Shown here: in pieces, positions 7,468 to 16,703 of the stretch
Numbering within the stretch: position 1 is the stretch's first letter
Layout: every line of letters starts with the position of its first letter
NCBI GenBank assembly: GCA_016711925.1
Contig: JADJSA010000002.1
Coordinates: 434,001-498,000 of the forward strand
Direction: 5' to 3'
DNA length: 64,000 nucleotides
Origin: Candidatus Methylophosphatis haderslevensis
GTDB lineage: Bacteria; Pseudomonadota; Gammaproteobacteria; Burkholderiales; Rhodocyclaceae
Notes under the pieces: generated by a model
Database searches by the model: none
Seen by the model: the letters and a program-made list of their open reading frames with translations, nothing else
Told to the model about the DNA's origin: nothing
Program-made: the position numbers and the translations under genes

Positions 7468-9554
7468 TCATACCTTGAGGTAATCCTGCCGGGCGCCGAG
7501 CCAGCGGGCAAGATGCGCCTGTGCCAAGTCGGGATGCTCGCGCAGCATGATCCCGGCCGCCTCGCGCGCCTGTTCGACGATCGCCGCATCGAGTGTCAGG
7601 TCGGCGAAGCGCAGGAGCGGCACGCCGCTTTGCCGGGCGCCGACGAACTCGCCCGGCCCGCGCAGCGCCAGATCGCGCCGTGCGATCTCGAACCCGTCGG
7701 CATTCTCGTAGATGATCTTGAGCCGCGCGCGCGCCGTTTCGCCAAGCGGACTGGCATAAAGGAGGATGCAAGCCGACTGCGCGGCTCCGCGGCCGACGCG
7801 CCCGCGCAACTGGTGCAGTTGCGACAGGCCGAAGCGTTCGGCATGCTCGATCACCATCAGCGACGCATTGGGCACGTCGACACCGACTTCGATCACCGTG
7901 GTCGCCACCAGCAGGTCTATCCGCCCTGCCACGAAGGCCTCCATCACCTGCGCCTTCTCGGCAGGCTTGAGGCGGCCATGCACCAGCCCGATGGCGAGCC
8001 CGGCGAGTTCGCCCTGCAGCCGCTGGTGGGTTTCCAGCGCAGTCTTGAGTTGCAGCGTCTCGGACTCCTCGATCAGCGGGCAGACCCAGTAGGCCTGTCG
8101 CCCCCCGCGCAGGCCTCGCGCACGCGCGCGATCACTTCGTCGCGGCGCGCTTCGGCGACCAGTTTGGTGAGCACCGGCGTGCGCCCGGGCGGCAGTTCGT
8201 CGAGCACCGAGACATCGAGGTCGGCGTAGAAGCTCATCGCCAGGGTGCGCGGAATCGGCGTGGCCGACATCATCAACTGGTGCGGGCTGGCGCGGCGCAC
8301 GGCGCCCTGGCCGGCGCGCCCGGAGCTTCCTTCATGTTCGCTGCCCTTCTCGCGCAGGGCCAGGCGCTGGCGCACGCCGAAGCGATGCTGCTCGTCCACC
8401 ACCGCCAGCGCGAGCTTGGGAAAATCCACCGCATCTTCGATCAGCGCGTGGGTGCCGACGGCAAGCAGCAATTCGCCCGACTGCAAGCGCGCCGTCATCG
8501 ACCGCTTGAGCGATTTTTTCAGGCTGCCGGATAGCCAGGCCAATTCGAGGCCGAGCGGCGCGAGCCACCCGGAGAGCTTCCGGTAGTGCTGTTCGGCAAG
8601 GATCTCGGTCGGCGCCATCAGCGCCGCCTGGGCGCCATGCTCGGCGGCGCGCAGCATCGCCAGCGCGGCGACGATGGTCTTGCCGCTGCCCACGTCGCCC
8701 TGCAACAGGCGCTGCATCGGGTGCATGCCGGCGAGATCGCGCTCGATCTCGTGCCAGGCGCGCTGCTGCGCACCGGTCAGGCGAAACGGCAACTGCGCCA
8801 GCAGCGCGGCGCTCAGCGCGCCGCCGGGCGGCAGCGCAAGCGCGTCCTGCGCACGACGAGCGGCGTAGGCCTTGCGCAGCGAGATTTGCTGCGCCAGCAG
8901 TTCGTCGAACTTCACGCGCTGCCAGGCCGGATGCGAGCGATCCTCGAGCGCGGCGAGCGGCGTTTCCGGCGACGGGTGATGCAGCGCGCGCAGGCTCGCG
9001 GCAAACGGCGCCAGCCGGTAGCGCTGGCGCAGGGGTTCGGGCAGGGTGTCGTCGAGATTTTCGTGCTTGAGCGCGCGATCGATCAGTTTGCGCAGCGCCG
9101 ACTGGGCCAGGCCGGCGGTGGCCGGATAGACCGGCGTCATCGCATTCGGCAGCTTGGCGCCGGCCTCCACGGCCTTGACCCGCGGATGGACCAGATCGAC
9201 CTCGCCGAAGCCGGCGCGGGCCTCGCCGAAGATGCGCAAGTGCGCGCCCACCGGCATCAGCTTGACCATGTTCGGGTAGAAATTGAGAAAGCGCAGGGTC
9301 GCCTCGCCGCTGGCATCGCGCACGCGCACCAGCAACTGGCGCCGTGGTCGCGGCTGGATCGCGCAATCGACGACTTCGGCTTCGAGTTGCACCGCCACGC
9401 CGTCGCGCACATTGCGGATCGCGGTGATGCGCGTTTCGTCTTCGTAGCGCAGCGGCAGGTGGGTGAGCAGCGCCGCCTGGGAATGGATGCCCAGCCGCGC
9501 CAGGCGTGCCGCCAGCGTGTCGCCGGCGGCAGTGCGCGCTTTCGCCTTAGCCAA
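7468..9554 (-). CDS. recG: RecG, ATP-dependent DNA helicase, frameshifted in this sequence
   Basis: RecG remodels stalled replication forks and Holliday junctions. In order: an N-terminal wedge/OB domain, Walker A (LLQGDVGSGKTIVAALA), a DEQH-box (VVDEQHRFGVRQR), SATPIPRTLAMS, then the second RecA lobe with HGRLKPAEKAQVMEAF and VIEVGVDVPNAS. The frame breaks at CCCCCC, 8101-8106. Upstream the protein reads VREACAGG, and after adding one base it continues RQAYWVCPLIEESE. The repaired protein is about 695 residues, matching RecG. The start is probably TTG at 9554 (MAKAKARTAAGD), overlapping the repaired ridA stop by 8 bases. The indel is probably technical. Confidence 0.9.
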
Positions 9555-9928
9555 GAACCAGAACGGCGTCGGCCTCGACCAGCGCGCCGCGCGGCAACGC
9601 CTTGACGCCGACCGCGGCGCGCGCCGGATAGGGCTGCCCGAAATAGCGCGACATGATCTCATTGACCTTGGCGAAGTCGGCCAGATCGACCAGGTAGAGG
9701 TTGAGCTTTGACCGCATCGGCCAGCGCGCCTCCCGCCGCCTCGGCCACCGCCTTGAGGTTCTCGAACACGCGCACTGTCTGCGCCTCGAAACCGTCGGCC
9801 ATCGTCATGGTCGCCGGGTCGAGCCCGATCTGGCCGGACAGGTAGACCGTGTTGCCGGCCAGCACCGCCTGCGAATAAGTGCCGATGGCCGCCGGTGCGT
9901 TAGGCGTGGAAACGATGCGCTTGCTCAT
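9547..9928 (-). CDS. ridA: RidA/YjgF-family enamine/imine deaminase, frameshifted in this sequence
   Basis: RidA hydrolyses reactive enamine and imine intermediates released by PLP enzymes such as threonine dehydratase. The start MSKRIVSTPNAPAAIGTYSQ at 9928 and the conserved GQIGLDP segment are clear. After ADAVK the annotated phase leaves the family. Removing one T from TTT at 9707-9709 restores KLNLYLVDLADFAKVNEIM, and the frame then ends in ALPRGALVEADAVLVLG with stop at 9547-9549, a 126-residue protein of normal length. This is the third broken gene in a row, with recG and ubiC. It is first in the run towards recG. Confidence 0.85.
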
Positions 9929-10242
9929 GGGGAATGTCCTTGTGCGGGTGCGTTCGATAGAGCGGCGATTATCGCGGATAAGACGCCCGCGCGGCGTGCC
10001 GGCAAGTCCGCCATCCAAAGAACAAGGGGTAAAGATAGTCTGCAAGCCGCATGGAATGGCGATCTACAGGGTGGCAAGACTGCAAGCCAATGAACATGGG
10101 CTTCTTGAGAGATGCCGGCTGAAGAGCGCCAATTGGCGCGGCTTTCGGGCCTATGGAATGGGCAAGAGTGCGCAACCGCGCGAAACGCGGATCGAGCATC
10201 CAGACGCAATTCGCGAGTCTTCTGCATGAACAATCATCTTTC
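9929..10242. other. non-coding stretch upstream of ridA
   Basis: About 310 bases with lower GC than its surroundings and no protein I can support on either strand. The part next to ridA should hold the ridA-recG promoter, but no convincing -35/-10 pair is seen. No RNA gene is recognised. Confidence 0.4.
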
Positions 10243-10563
10243 CTACAGGCCGAAGAGTACGAAGAGTACGAAGACAAGCGGTGCCGCACCGCAGAGACAA
10301 AGCCAGGCCGAATTTGACCACGATGGCAAAAAGCACGGCTGGTTGTCTCTGACGAAGAATACAAACAAGATCACCGGCCAGCCGAGGCAAAGCGTCGTGA
10401 ATCTCTCTGGCGACCAGCCAGCCCAGGGCACGATGCCCCAAAACTCGCACAGCGCGGCGGCAACGAGATAGACGGTGGTGAAGAGGAGAACGACCAGCCC
10501 TTGCGGTGTGAGTAGCAATGGGCCGCGAATCAGGGCACCAGCCGGTTGGCGCAAGTAGTCCAC
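10243..10563 (-). CDS. hypothetical small membrane protein after the SPOR gene
   Basis: A possible 106-residue hydrophobic protein, from a GTG at 10563 just after the SPOR-protein stop, ending in CGAAPLVFVLFVLFGL. It would have about three membrane segments (LVVLLFTTVYLVAAALCEFW, WPVILFVFFV and the C-terminus). The final VLFVLF comes from a 9-base tandem repeat near 10252-10271. I recognise no family. Base composition is lower in GC than neighbours and the start is weak, so this could be a chance reading in an AT-richer gap. Confidence 0.35.
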   Translation of the reverse strand: MDYLRQPAGALIRGPLLLTPQGLVVLLFTTVYLVAAALCEFWGIVPWAGWSPERFTTLCLGWPVILFVFFVRDNQPCFLPSWSNSAWLCLCGAAPLVFVLFVLFGL

Positions 10564-10570
10564 GTCCCAC

Positions 10571-11308
10571 CTAACGTCGCGCCGGCAGCACCATCCCCGG
10601 CTCCATGCCAATCGACTTGAGCTTCTGCTGCGCGGCGGATGCTTCGGCCTGGGTGGCGAACGGCCCGACGTGCACGCGTGCCTCGATCTGCGCCGGGATG
10701 CCGGCATCGGCGAGTTTCTTGCGCAACTCTTCGGCGTTGCCGAGATTGGAGAACACACCCACCTGCACCAGGAAGCCGCTGGCGGGCCGGGCGAGCGGCG
10801 GCGATTCCAGCGTCGCGGGCCGGGCCGGTGGCGACTGCGGCGCAGGGCTCTTGGCCACCGGCGGGGGTTCGCTGCCCCGGCCGACGATCAGGCGCGGGTG
10901 CGTATCTTCCGCCGCCGACGCTGCCTTATCGATGGCGGGCTTGGCGAGGCCGGCCTTGCCGGTTGCGGCAGGCTCGGCGACCTGCGGCGGGCCGCTGCGC
11001 TCGGGCTCGGCGGGTGCGTCCGGCTTGGCAGGCGTCGCGGTCGGTGGCTCGCCGGACGGCGCGGCGATCGGTCCGCCGGCCTGATTCTGCGTACCTGTCG
11101 TCGCTGAGCTGTGCGCCGCCGTGGGGGACTTCCTGCTTTCAGGCGCGTCAGGCGCGGGCTGTTTTTGCTGCTGCTCGAACAGCGCGAGCGCGCCGATCAT
11201 CGCCAGGATCAGTACCCCGGCAATGCCGATGCGCACCAGCAGCGTCTTCTTCTCGGTGCGGTCGATCGTGGCGGGCGGGCGCGAGCCCGACACCGGCTGA
11301 CTGGTCAT
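10571..11308 (-). CDS. SPOR-domain membrane-anchored protein
   Basis: A 245-residue protein. It has a cytoplasmic N-terminus of about 22 residues, one transmembrane helix (LLVRIGIAGVLILAMIGALAL), a long Pro/Ala-rich periplasmic linker (about 50-165), and a C-terminal SPOR domain (GFLVQVGVFSNLGNAEELRK to the end). SPOR domains bind denuded glycan strands at the septum, as in FtsN and DedD. The start MTSQPVSGS at 11308 overlaps the stop of the preceding gene as ATGA, so the two are co-translated. A longer reading in this frame runs into the other gene and is rejected. A role in cell division or envelope is inferred. Confidence 0.88.
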   Translation of the reverse strand: MTSQPVSGSRPPATIDRTEKKTLLVRIGIAGVLILAMIGALALFEQQQKQPAPDAPESRKSPTAAHSSATTGTQNQAGGPIAAPSGEPPTATPAKPDAPAEPERSGPPQVAEPAATGKAGLAKPAIDKAASAAEDTHPRLIVGRGSEPPPVAKSPAPQSPPARPATLESPPLARPASGFLVQVGVFSNLGNAEELRKKLADAGIPAQIEARVHVGPFATQAEASAAQQKLKSIGMEPGMVLPARR

Positions 11309-11703
11309 GGTTTTCCCTCCCCGCGATTGCGCGCCAGCGCGCAGACCAGATCGGCTTCGCCGATCGAAATGCCGCAGGTCTCGGCGATGTCCTCCGGCCG
11401 CATGCCCTTTTGCGCCAGCGCCAGCGCATCGTTGTACTGCGGCGATACCGCGCGCGCTGCCCTGATCTGGTCGACCTCGCCACGCAGCGCGTCCAGCGCG
11501 GACTGCAGGGAATCGAGTTGCGCGCGCACGCCGAGCATCTCGGTCTGCAGGCCGCGCAGCGGCGCGTCGTCGATCGGCGCCGGTGATGGCGGCGGCGCGT
11601 GCCGCGGCCGAATCAACCTCAGCAGCGCGAAGCCGACATAGAGGGCGAGGATCACCACGGCGGCGAACGCGGCTTCGCGCCAGCCGAGGGCGGAGAAGTC
11701 CAT
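11305..11703 (-). CDS. DUF2802-like single-pass membrane protein
   Basis: A 132-residue protein with an N-terminal membrane helix (AAFAAVVILALYVGFALLRL), a coiled-coil stretch (LRGLQTEMLGVRAQLDSLQS) and a C-terminal helix-turn-helix-like segment (YNDALALAQKGMRPEDIAET, then CGISIGEADLVCAL). This layout matches the DUF2802 proteins common in beta- and gammaproteobacteria, which have no assigned function. It is the first gene of a two-gene unit with the SPOR protein (ATGA overlap at 11305-11308), which hints at an envelope role. It diverges from the ElyC-like gene. Confidence 0.8.
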   Translation of the reverse strand: MDFSALGWREAAFAAVVILALYVGFALLRLIRPRHAPPPSPAPIDDAPLRGLQTEMLGVRAQLDSLQSALDALRGEVDQIRAARAVSPQYNDALALAQKGMRPEDIAETCGISIGEADLVCALARNRGEGKP

Positions 11704-11838
11704 CAGCGGCGCGCCGCGGTTGGGGCATGCGGCGATTGGTTTCTGGCGGGCGGCGCGAGTGTCATGGATGTCGTGGCGTGGTTCCGGCTGCGATAATAGC
11801 CGGCCAGCCTTCCGGCAACAATCCACCCGACGATTCCA

Positions 11839-12609
11839 ATGGACTTTTATCCGCTGTTGTTCATCAAGCGCGCAATCGCCGCGATGGTTCTGCCGCCGGC
11901 CGGGCCGATTCTGCTCGCGCTGTTCGGTTTCATCCTGGCACACCGCTTTCCGCGCCTCGGGCGCAAAGTTTTCTGGCTCGGCATCTTCGGCTTTTTCGTC
12001 ATGGCGACGCCGTTCATGGGCAGCCTGCTGCTATCCCATCTGGAAAACATCCGCCCGCCCGATGCCGCCGCCATCAAGCGCGCACAGGCGATCGTGATCC
12101 TGGGAGGAAGCTCCTACCACGGCGCGCCCGAGTATGGCGGCGATACCGTGGGCTCGGCGACCCTGCAGCGGCTGCGCTACGGCGCGCGCCTTGCCCGGCA
12201 GACCGGCCTGCCGGTGCTGGTGAGCGGCGGCGCCGCGTCCGGCGGAAGCCCGCTTGCGCCTGCGATGCGCGAGGCGCTGGATCGCGACTTCGGCGTGGCC
12301 GCGAAATGGACCGAATCGGGCTCGCTCGATACGCGCGAGAACGCACTGTTTTCCGCGCAGATACTCAAGCGCGAAAAGATCGACCGCGTGCTATTGGTGA
12401 CCCAGGCGTCGCACATGCGTCGCGCCCGCAAGTACTTCGTCGCCGCCGGATTCGAGGTGATTCCGGCGCCGACCGTGTTTTCGAGTCCGAGCCCGTCGAT
12501 CGCCTACGATTTCCTGCCGACCGAACACGGCATCAACCAGTCGGCGGCCGCGCTGCATGAGTGGCTGGGCCTTGCCGCCATCGAACTCGGCGTCGACGCG
12601 GCGCGCTGA
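11839..12609 (+). CDS. ElyC/YdcF-like DUF218 membrane protein
   Basis: A 256-residue protein with two N-terminal membrane helices (about 13-33 and 44-65) and a DUF218 domain. Its hallmark segments are AIVILGGSSY, RLRYGARLARQTGLPVLVSGG, SLDTRENALFS and VLLVTQASHMRRA. ElyC in E. coli is needed for envelope integrity and peptidoglycan or ECA lipid-carrier balance; YdcF and SanA are relatives. The enzymatic activity is not established. The start ATG at 11839 precedes the first helix directly. The gene is single, ended by the palindrome at 12619-12650. Confidence 0.85.
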   Translation: MDFYPLLFIKRAIAAMVLPPAGPILLALFGFILAHRFPRLGRKVFWLGIFGFFVMATPFMGSLLLSHLENIRPPDAAAIKRAQAIVILGGSSYHGAPEYGGDTVGSATLQRLRYGARLARQTGLPVLVSGGAASGGSPLAPAMREALDRDFGVAAKWTESGSLDTRENALFSAQILKREKIDRVLLVTQASHMRRARKYFVAAGFEVIPAPTVFSSPSPSIAYDFLPTEHGINQSAAALHEWLGLAAIELGVDAAR

Positions 12610-12618
12610 AAAGCAAGA

Positions 12619-12650
12619 CGGGGCGTGGCGAATCGATTCGCCACGCCCCG
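12619..12650. terminator. bidirectional terminator, 32-bp perfect palindrome
   Basis: A perfect inverted repeat with arms CGGGGCGTGGCGAATC and GATTCGCCACGCCCCG and no loop bases. It lies between the convergent ElyC-like gene and the autotransporter gene. There is no strong U-run on either side, but position and symmetry fit a shared terminator. Confidence 0.7.
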
Positions 12651-12669
12651 CTCGGAATCGAACGCCGCT

Positions 12670-14493
12670 TCAGAAGCCGACACTCACGCCGAGCTGCGCG
12701 CTGTAGCTGCGCACGTTCGACTGTGCGAACTGCGAGGTGAGCGCCAGACTGCCGGTCAGGTTGGGTGCGAACTTCATCGCCGCGCCGATGGTCGCCGAAC
12801 CCCAGGTGCGTTCGAGTTTGGCGGCGGGCAGATCGAACGAGGGTGCGGTCATGCTCTGCACGAAGGCCGTGATGCTGCGTTCGTTGCTGCGGAACTCGTG
12901 CTCGACGCTGAGCCTGCCGAATGGCATGACGGCGCCCAGATCGAGACTCGCCTGGTAGCCGAGGCTGCCGATCGCCGAAGTACGCCGCTGGCGCGCGTAG
13001 CCGAGACCCGCCGCGCCGCCGTCGGATTCATTGAACTGATCGATGTCCAGTCGCTGCAGGTTCATGCCGACGAAAGGCCCGTGGCTCAAGGCGCCGCCCC
13101 CCAACTGAAGGGCGCCTTGCACGGCGAGCGAGGCGTTGTTGCCTCCGGTGCTGCCATGGACGCTGCGTGTGGCGGGGCCAAGATGCACCTCGCGCGTGAC
13201 GTCGAACTCGCTGCGGCCGAGCGTGCCGACGGTCGCGACGCGCAGCGGCCCGCCTTGCCATGCGGCATACAGGCTCAGCGCCAGGTCTTGCTGCTCGAAG
13301 CCGCCACCGCCGTTGAAATCCGGATCGATGCGGGTGGCGTTGCCGGCAATGCCGACCAGCAGATCGGGGGTGACGCGATGGTCGAGGCCGATGGTCAGGC
13401 CATAGGGATTGCCCTTGGCGCCGGCGAAATCGGCGTTCTGTTCGAACTTGAGCCGGCCGCCGCCGAGAGTCGCCCAGGCCCGGGTGGCACTGGCCGAACT
13501 CCACTTCGCGGTGGCAAGCTGGTTGTAGATGGTTTCGGTCAAAGCAATGCGCGTCTTGATCGCCGATTCGGCAAGCAGCGAAATCTGCCCGGGCGCGGCG
13601 AGTTGGGCGGCGACGAAGTCGGCGACGATCTGATGGGCGCCGGTCGTCGGATGAACGCCGTCGGCAAAGACGGTGTTGACCGGCGTCGCACCCGGCCGCA
13701 GCGTGGCCGCAGAGCAGATCAGCGAGGGCGTGCTGCCGCAGGCTGGAATGGTCGCCGCCTGCGGGCCGGTGAATCCGTAGGCTGCCGGGTTGGCAATGAT
13801 TTCATGCAGTAACGTGAATGTATCCACGGGAATCACGTGCAGCCCGGCCGACTCCAGACCGGTGAAAAGCAACTGGTTGTAGCCCTGGGAAAGTTGCGTC
13901 AGCCCCGCTGCACCGGCGGCACCCTGCGACTGGCCGGCCGGTGTCGCCCCGATATCCGGCAGGTTGGGCACGATGATGTAGCGTGCGCCCGCCGCCTGCA
14001 GACGCGCGATCTGGCCGACCTGCTGCGCGGCCGTCTGCGCGAGATAAGCCTGGGCTGCAGTCGGCGTCGGCGCGATCGTGAATATGTCATTTGCACCGGC
14101 CCAGACGGAAAACAGCGCGCTCCCGTCGGCCTGTCCACCGTTTCTCGCCAGGTAGTTGGTGATCTGGGTGGCGACAGGCGTGGCCTGGTCGGTCGGCGGG
14201 GTGGCCGGATAGCCGGGCAGGCTTGCCACGCGCGCGCCACCGACCGCATAGTTGGTTCCGCCCGCCACTGCGGGCGTTGCGCTGCTGCCGAACTTCCCGG
14301 CCAGGACTTCCGACCAGACCGGGCCGGGATTGGTCGTGAACTTGCCGACCCCCGCCGGAACGGCGCCGATGGCGGCATAGGTTCCCGAATCGGTCAGGCT
14401 GTCGCCGAAAAAAACAGTGCCACTGTACTGGGCGAACGCGGGACTGCCGACTGCAATGGCCACTGATGCGGCCACGACTGAACGTTTGATCAT
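12670..14493 (-). CDS. GDSL esterase/lipase autotransporter (EstA-like)
   Basis: A 607-residue type V secreted lipolytic enzyme. It has a signal peptide (MIKRSVVAASVAIAVGSPAFAQ) and an SGNH/GDSL passenger to about residue 330. The passenger holds the nucleophile block FFGDSLTDSG, the Asn block WAGANDIF and the catalytic DGVHPTTGAHQ. A C-terminal autotransporter beta-barrel follows and ends in SAQLGVSVGF, with the terminal aromatic expected for BAM recognition. EstA-type proteins display an esterase on the cell surface and affect lipid use, surfactants and motility. A GGAG Shine-Dalgarno precedes the ATG at 14493. It is adjacent to the beta-oxidation genes, suggesting fatty-acid release from external esters. 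Confidence 0.93.
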   Translation of the reverse strand: MIKRSVVAASVAIAVGSPAFAQYSGTVFFGDSLTDSGTYAAIGAVPAGVGKFTTNPGPVWSEVLAGKFGSSATPAVAGGTNYAVGGARVASLPGYPATPPTDQATPVATQITNYLARNGGQADGSALFSVWAGANDIFTIAPTPTAAQAYLAQTAAQQVGQIARLQAAGARYIIVPNLPDIGATPAGQSQGAAGAAGLTQLSQGYNQLLFTGLESAGLHVIPVDTFTLLHEIIANPAAYGFTGPQAATIPACGSTPSLICSAATLRPGATPVNTVFADGVHPTTGAHQIVADFVAAQLAAPGQISLLAESAIKTRIALTETIYNQLATAKWSSASATRAWATLGGGRLKFEQNADFAGAKGNPYGLTIGLDHRVTPDLLVGIAGNATRIDPDFNGGGGFEQQDLALSLYAAWQGGPLRVATVGTLGRSEFDVTREVHLGPATRSVHGSTGGNNASLAVQGALQLGGGALSHGPFVGMNLQRLDIDQFNESDGGAAGLGYARQRRTSAIGSLGYQASLDLGAVMPFGRLSVEHEFRSNERSITAFVQSMTAPSFDLPAAKLERTWGSATIGAAMKFAPNLTGSLALTSQFAQSNVRSYSAQLGVSVGF

Positions 14494-14622
14494 GGTGCTC
14501 CTCCACGACGGGTTATTGTTTTCACTGCGTCTCTACCGTGTGACTTCGGCAGTTTTTTGTGGGTCAAGTGAGGAACGACCCCGAACGTGCGCCGTGGCGT
14601 GACCAGCCGCGACGAACGACAA

Positions 14623-15426
14623 TCAGCAGCCGCTGAACTGCGGCTTTCTCTTCTCCAGAAAGGCAGTCACGCCTTCGGCAAAATCGTTGGTCGCGCTGCA
14701 GCGCGCGAACGCTGCGCCTTCCAGCGCAAGCTGTGCTTCGAGCGTGTTGCCGCCGCTGGCGCGTACCAGCCGCTTGATCTCGCCGTAGGAATGGCGCGGC
14801 CCGTTCTTGAGCTGGTGGACCACCGCGCTGACCGCCGCATCGAGCCCGACGCCGGCGACCACGCGGGTGACCAGGCCGATCGATTGTGCGGTCTGCGCGT
14901 CGAAGCGGTCGCCGAGCAGAAACATCTCGAGCGCACGGCGCGTACCGACGTTGCGCGGCAGGAACCAGCTCGCCCCGCCGTCCGGACTCAACCCGATGGT
15001 CGAGTAGGCGGTGCTGAACACCGCATCGTCGGCCGCAATCACGATGTCGCAGCCCGACATGAACGAGAGCCCGATCCCGGCACAGGCCCCGCGAACCTTG
15101 GCAACGACCGGCTGATGCAGGTTCTGCAGCAAAAGGATCGCCGGATTGATCCACTGCTCGATCATCGCCTGAAACTGTTGCAGCCGTTGTGCTCCGGCGT
15201 AGTCGGCAACGATCTTGCCGAATTGCCGGATGTCGCCGCCGGCCATGAAATGCGCGCCGGCGCCGGTGATCACGACGACCTCGATCGCGGAATCCGCCGC
15301 GATGCGTTCGACCGCGCCGCGAAACGCCTGCATCGCCGCGACATCGAGCGTATTGAGTGCCTCGGGCCGGTTGAAGGTCAGCGTGGCAATGCCATCGCGC
15401 ACATCGAGCAGGACGGAGTCATTCAT
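14623..15426 (-). CDS. enoyl-CoA hydratase/isomerase family protein
   Basis: A 267-residue crotonase-fold protein that probably hydrates trans-2-enoyl-CoA in beta-oxidation. The oxyanion-hole segments AGAHFMAGGDIRQF and KVRGACAGIGLSFMSGCDIV are visible. The first catalytic Glu position of typical hydratases is Ser/Phe-like here (GLSFMSGCD), while the second region (TIGLSPDGGASWFLPRNVG) has Asp where hydratases have Glu. It may therefore be an isomerase or act on a special substrate, as in PaaG-like proteins. It lies one base after the thiolase stop, last in an operon with thiolase and a dehydrogenase-hydratase fusion. Confidence 0.88.
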   Translation of the reverse strand: MNDSVLLDVRDGIATLTFNRPEALNTLDVAAMQAFRGAVERIAADSAIEVVVITGAGAHFMAGGDIRQFGKIVADYAGAQRLQQFQAMIEQWINPAILLLQNLHQPVVAKVRGACAGIGLSFMSGCDIVIAADDAVFSTAYSTIGLSPDGGASWFLPRNVGTRRALEMFLLGDRFDAQTAQSIGLVTRVVAGVGLDAAVSAVVHQLKNGPRHSYGEIKRLVRASGGNTLEAQLALEGAAFARCSATNDFAEGVTAFLEKRKPQFSGC

Positions 15427-15427
15427 G

Positions 15428-16624
15428 TCAAACGCGCTCGAAAATGCCGGCCGCGCCCATGCCGGTGCCGATGCACATGCTGACCATGCCGTAGCGGAAT
15501 TTGTCGCGCTGCATCGCGTTCATCAGGGTTGCGGTACGGATCGCGCCGGTGGCGCCGAGCGGATGGCCGAGCGCGATGGCACCACCCTGCGGATTGACCC
15601 TGGCCGGATCGAGCTTGAGTTCGCGCACAACGGCCAGCGCCTGGGCGGCAAAGGCCTCGTTGAGTTCGATCCAGTCGACTTGATCCTGGGTCAGCCCGGC
15701 CTGCTTTAACGCGCGCGGAATCGCCTCGACCGGGCCGATGCCCATGATCTCGGGCGGCACGCCGGCCACCGAGAACGCGGCGAAGCGCGCGATCGGCGTG
15801 GCGTTGTAGCGCTTGAGCGCGGCTTCGCTCATCAGCAGCACCGCGGCCGCGCCGTCGGACATCTGCGAGCTGTTGCCGGCGGTGACGGAACCCTTCGCGG
15901 CAAATACCGGCTTGAGCTTGGCCAGTGCCTGAAGCGAGGAATCGGCCCGCGGACCTTCGTCGACTTCGAACACGCGCTCGGTGATCCTGACGCTGCCGTC
16001 GGCAGACGGCGCATGCGTGCGGACCCGATACGGCGAGATCTCGGCGGCAAACTTTCCCGCCGCAATCGCTGCGACCGCCCGCCGGTGGCTCTCGACCGCA
16101 AAGGCATCCTGCTCTTCGCGGCTGATCTTCCATTGCGCGGCAACCTTCTCCGCGGTGATGCCCATGCCGAAGGCAATCGCGTAGTTTTCGTCGCGCTCGA
16201 ACACCGCCGGGCTGATCGACAGCTTGTTGCCCATCATCTGCGGCATGATGGTCATCGATTCGGTGCCGCCGGCAATCATGACATCCGCCTCGCCGAGGCG
16301 AATCCGGTCCGCGGCCATGGCCACCGCCTGCAGGCCACTGGAGCAAAAGCGGTTGATCGTGATGGCCGGCACGCGATTCGGCAAACCGGCCAGCAGCAAT
16401 CCGATTCGCGCGACATTCAAGCCCTGCTCGGCCTCGGGAAAGGCGCAGCCGACAATCACATCGCCGATCTCGCCGGCATCGAGGCCAGGCTGCTTGTCGA
16501 CGATCGCTCGCAATACATGCGCGAGCATGTCGTCCGGCCGCACATTGCGAAACGCGCCCTTGCGCCTCGCCACCGGCGTACGCGTGGCCGCGACGATGTA
16601 GGCGTCCTGGATTTGCCTGGTCAT
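15428..16624 (-). CDS. acetyl-CoA acyltransferase (thiolase)
   Basis: A 398-residue thiolase. The nucleophilic cysteine is in INRFCSSGLQ (about residue 93), the His motif is GGAIALGHPLGATGA and the second Cys is in SMCIGTGMGAAGIFE. NEAFAAQ is also present. It cleaves 3-ketoacyl-CoA with CoA to give acetyl-CoA, the last step of beta-oxidation; biosynthetic use cannot be excluded. The gene lies between the dehydrogenase-hydratase fusion (79 bases upstream) and the enoyl-CoA hydratase (1 base downstream). It corresponds to FadA-type enzymes. Confidence 0.94.
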   Translation of the reverse strand: MTRQIQDAYIVAATRTPVARRKGAFRNVRPDDMLAHVLRAIVDKQPGLDAGEIGDVIVGCAFPEAEQGLNVARIGLLLAGLPNRVPAITINRFCSSGLQAVAMAADRIRLGEADVMIAGGTESMTIMPQMMGNKLSISPAVFERDENYAIAFGMGITAEKVAAQWKISREEQDAFAVESHRRAVAAIAAGKFAAEISPYRVRTHAPSADGSVRITERVFEVDEGPRADSSLQALAKLKPVFAAKGSVTAGNSSQMSDGAAAVLLMSEAALKRYNATPIARFAAFSVAGVPPEIMGIGPVEAIPRALKQAGLTQDQVDWIELNEAFAAQALAVVRELKLDPARVNPQGGAIALGHPLGATGAIRTATLMNAMQRDKFRYGMVSMCIGTGMGAAGIFERV

Positions 16625-16703
16625 TCAGCTTCTCCCGATAGAGCGGTGGCGGGCAACGGGTGGCAGGAGCGATCTTCGATCGCCCGGCACGCGTGCCGCG
16701 TCA

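Noticed and set aside
10112..10471. 119-codon plus-strand reading near ridA
   Set aside because: No ribosome-binding site or motif; it overlaps the more plausible hydrophobic reading on the other strand.
16625..16703. terminator between the HAD-ECH fusion and the thiolase
   Set aside because: Small palindromes (GCGATC/GATCGC, GGCACGCGTGCC) are present but there is no U-run, and the genes appear co-transcribed.
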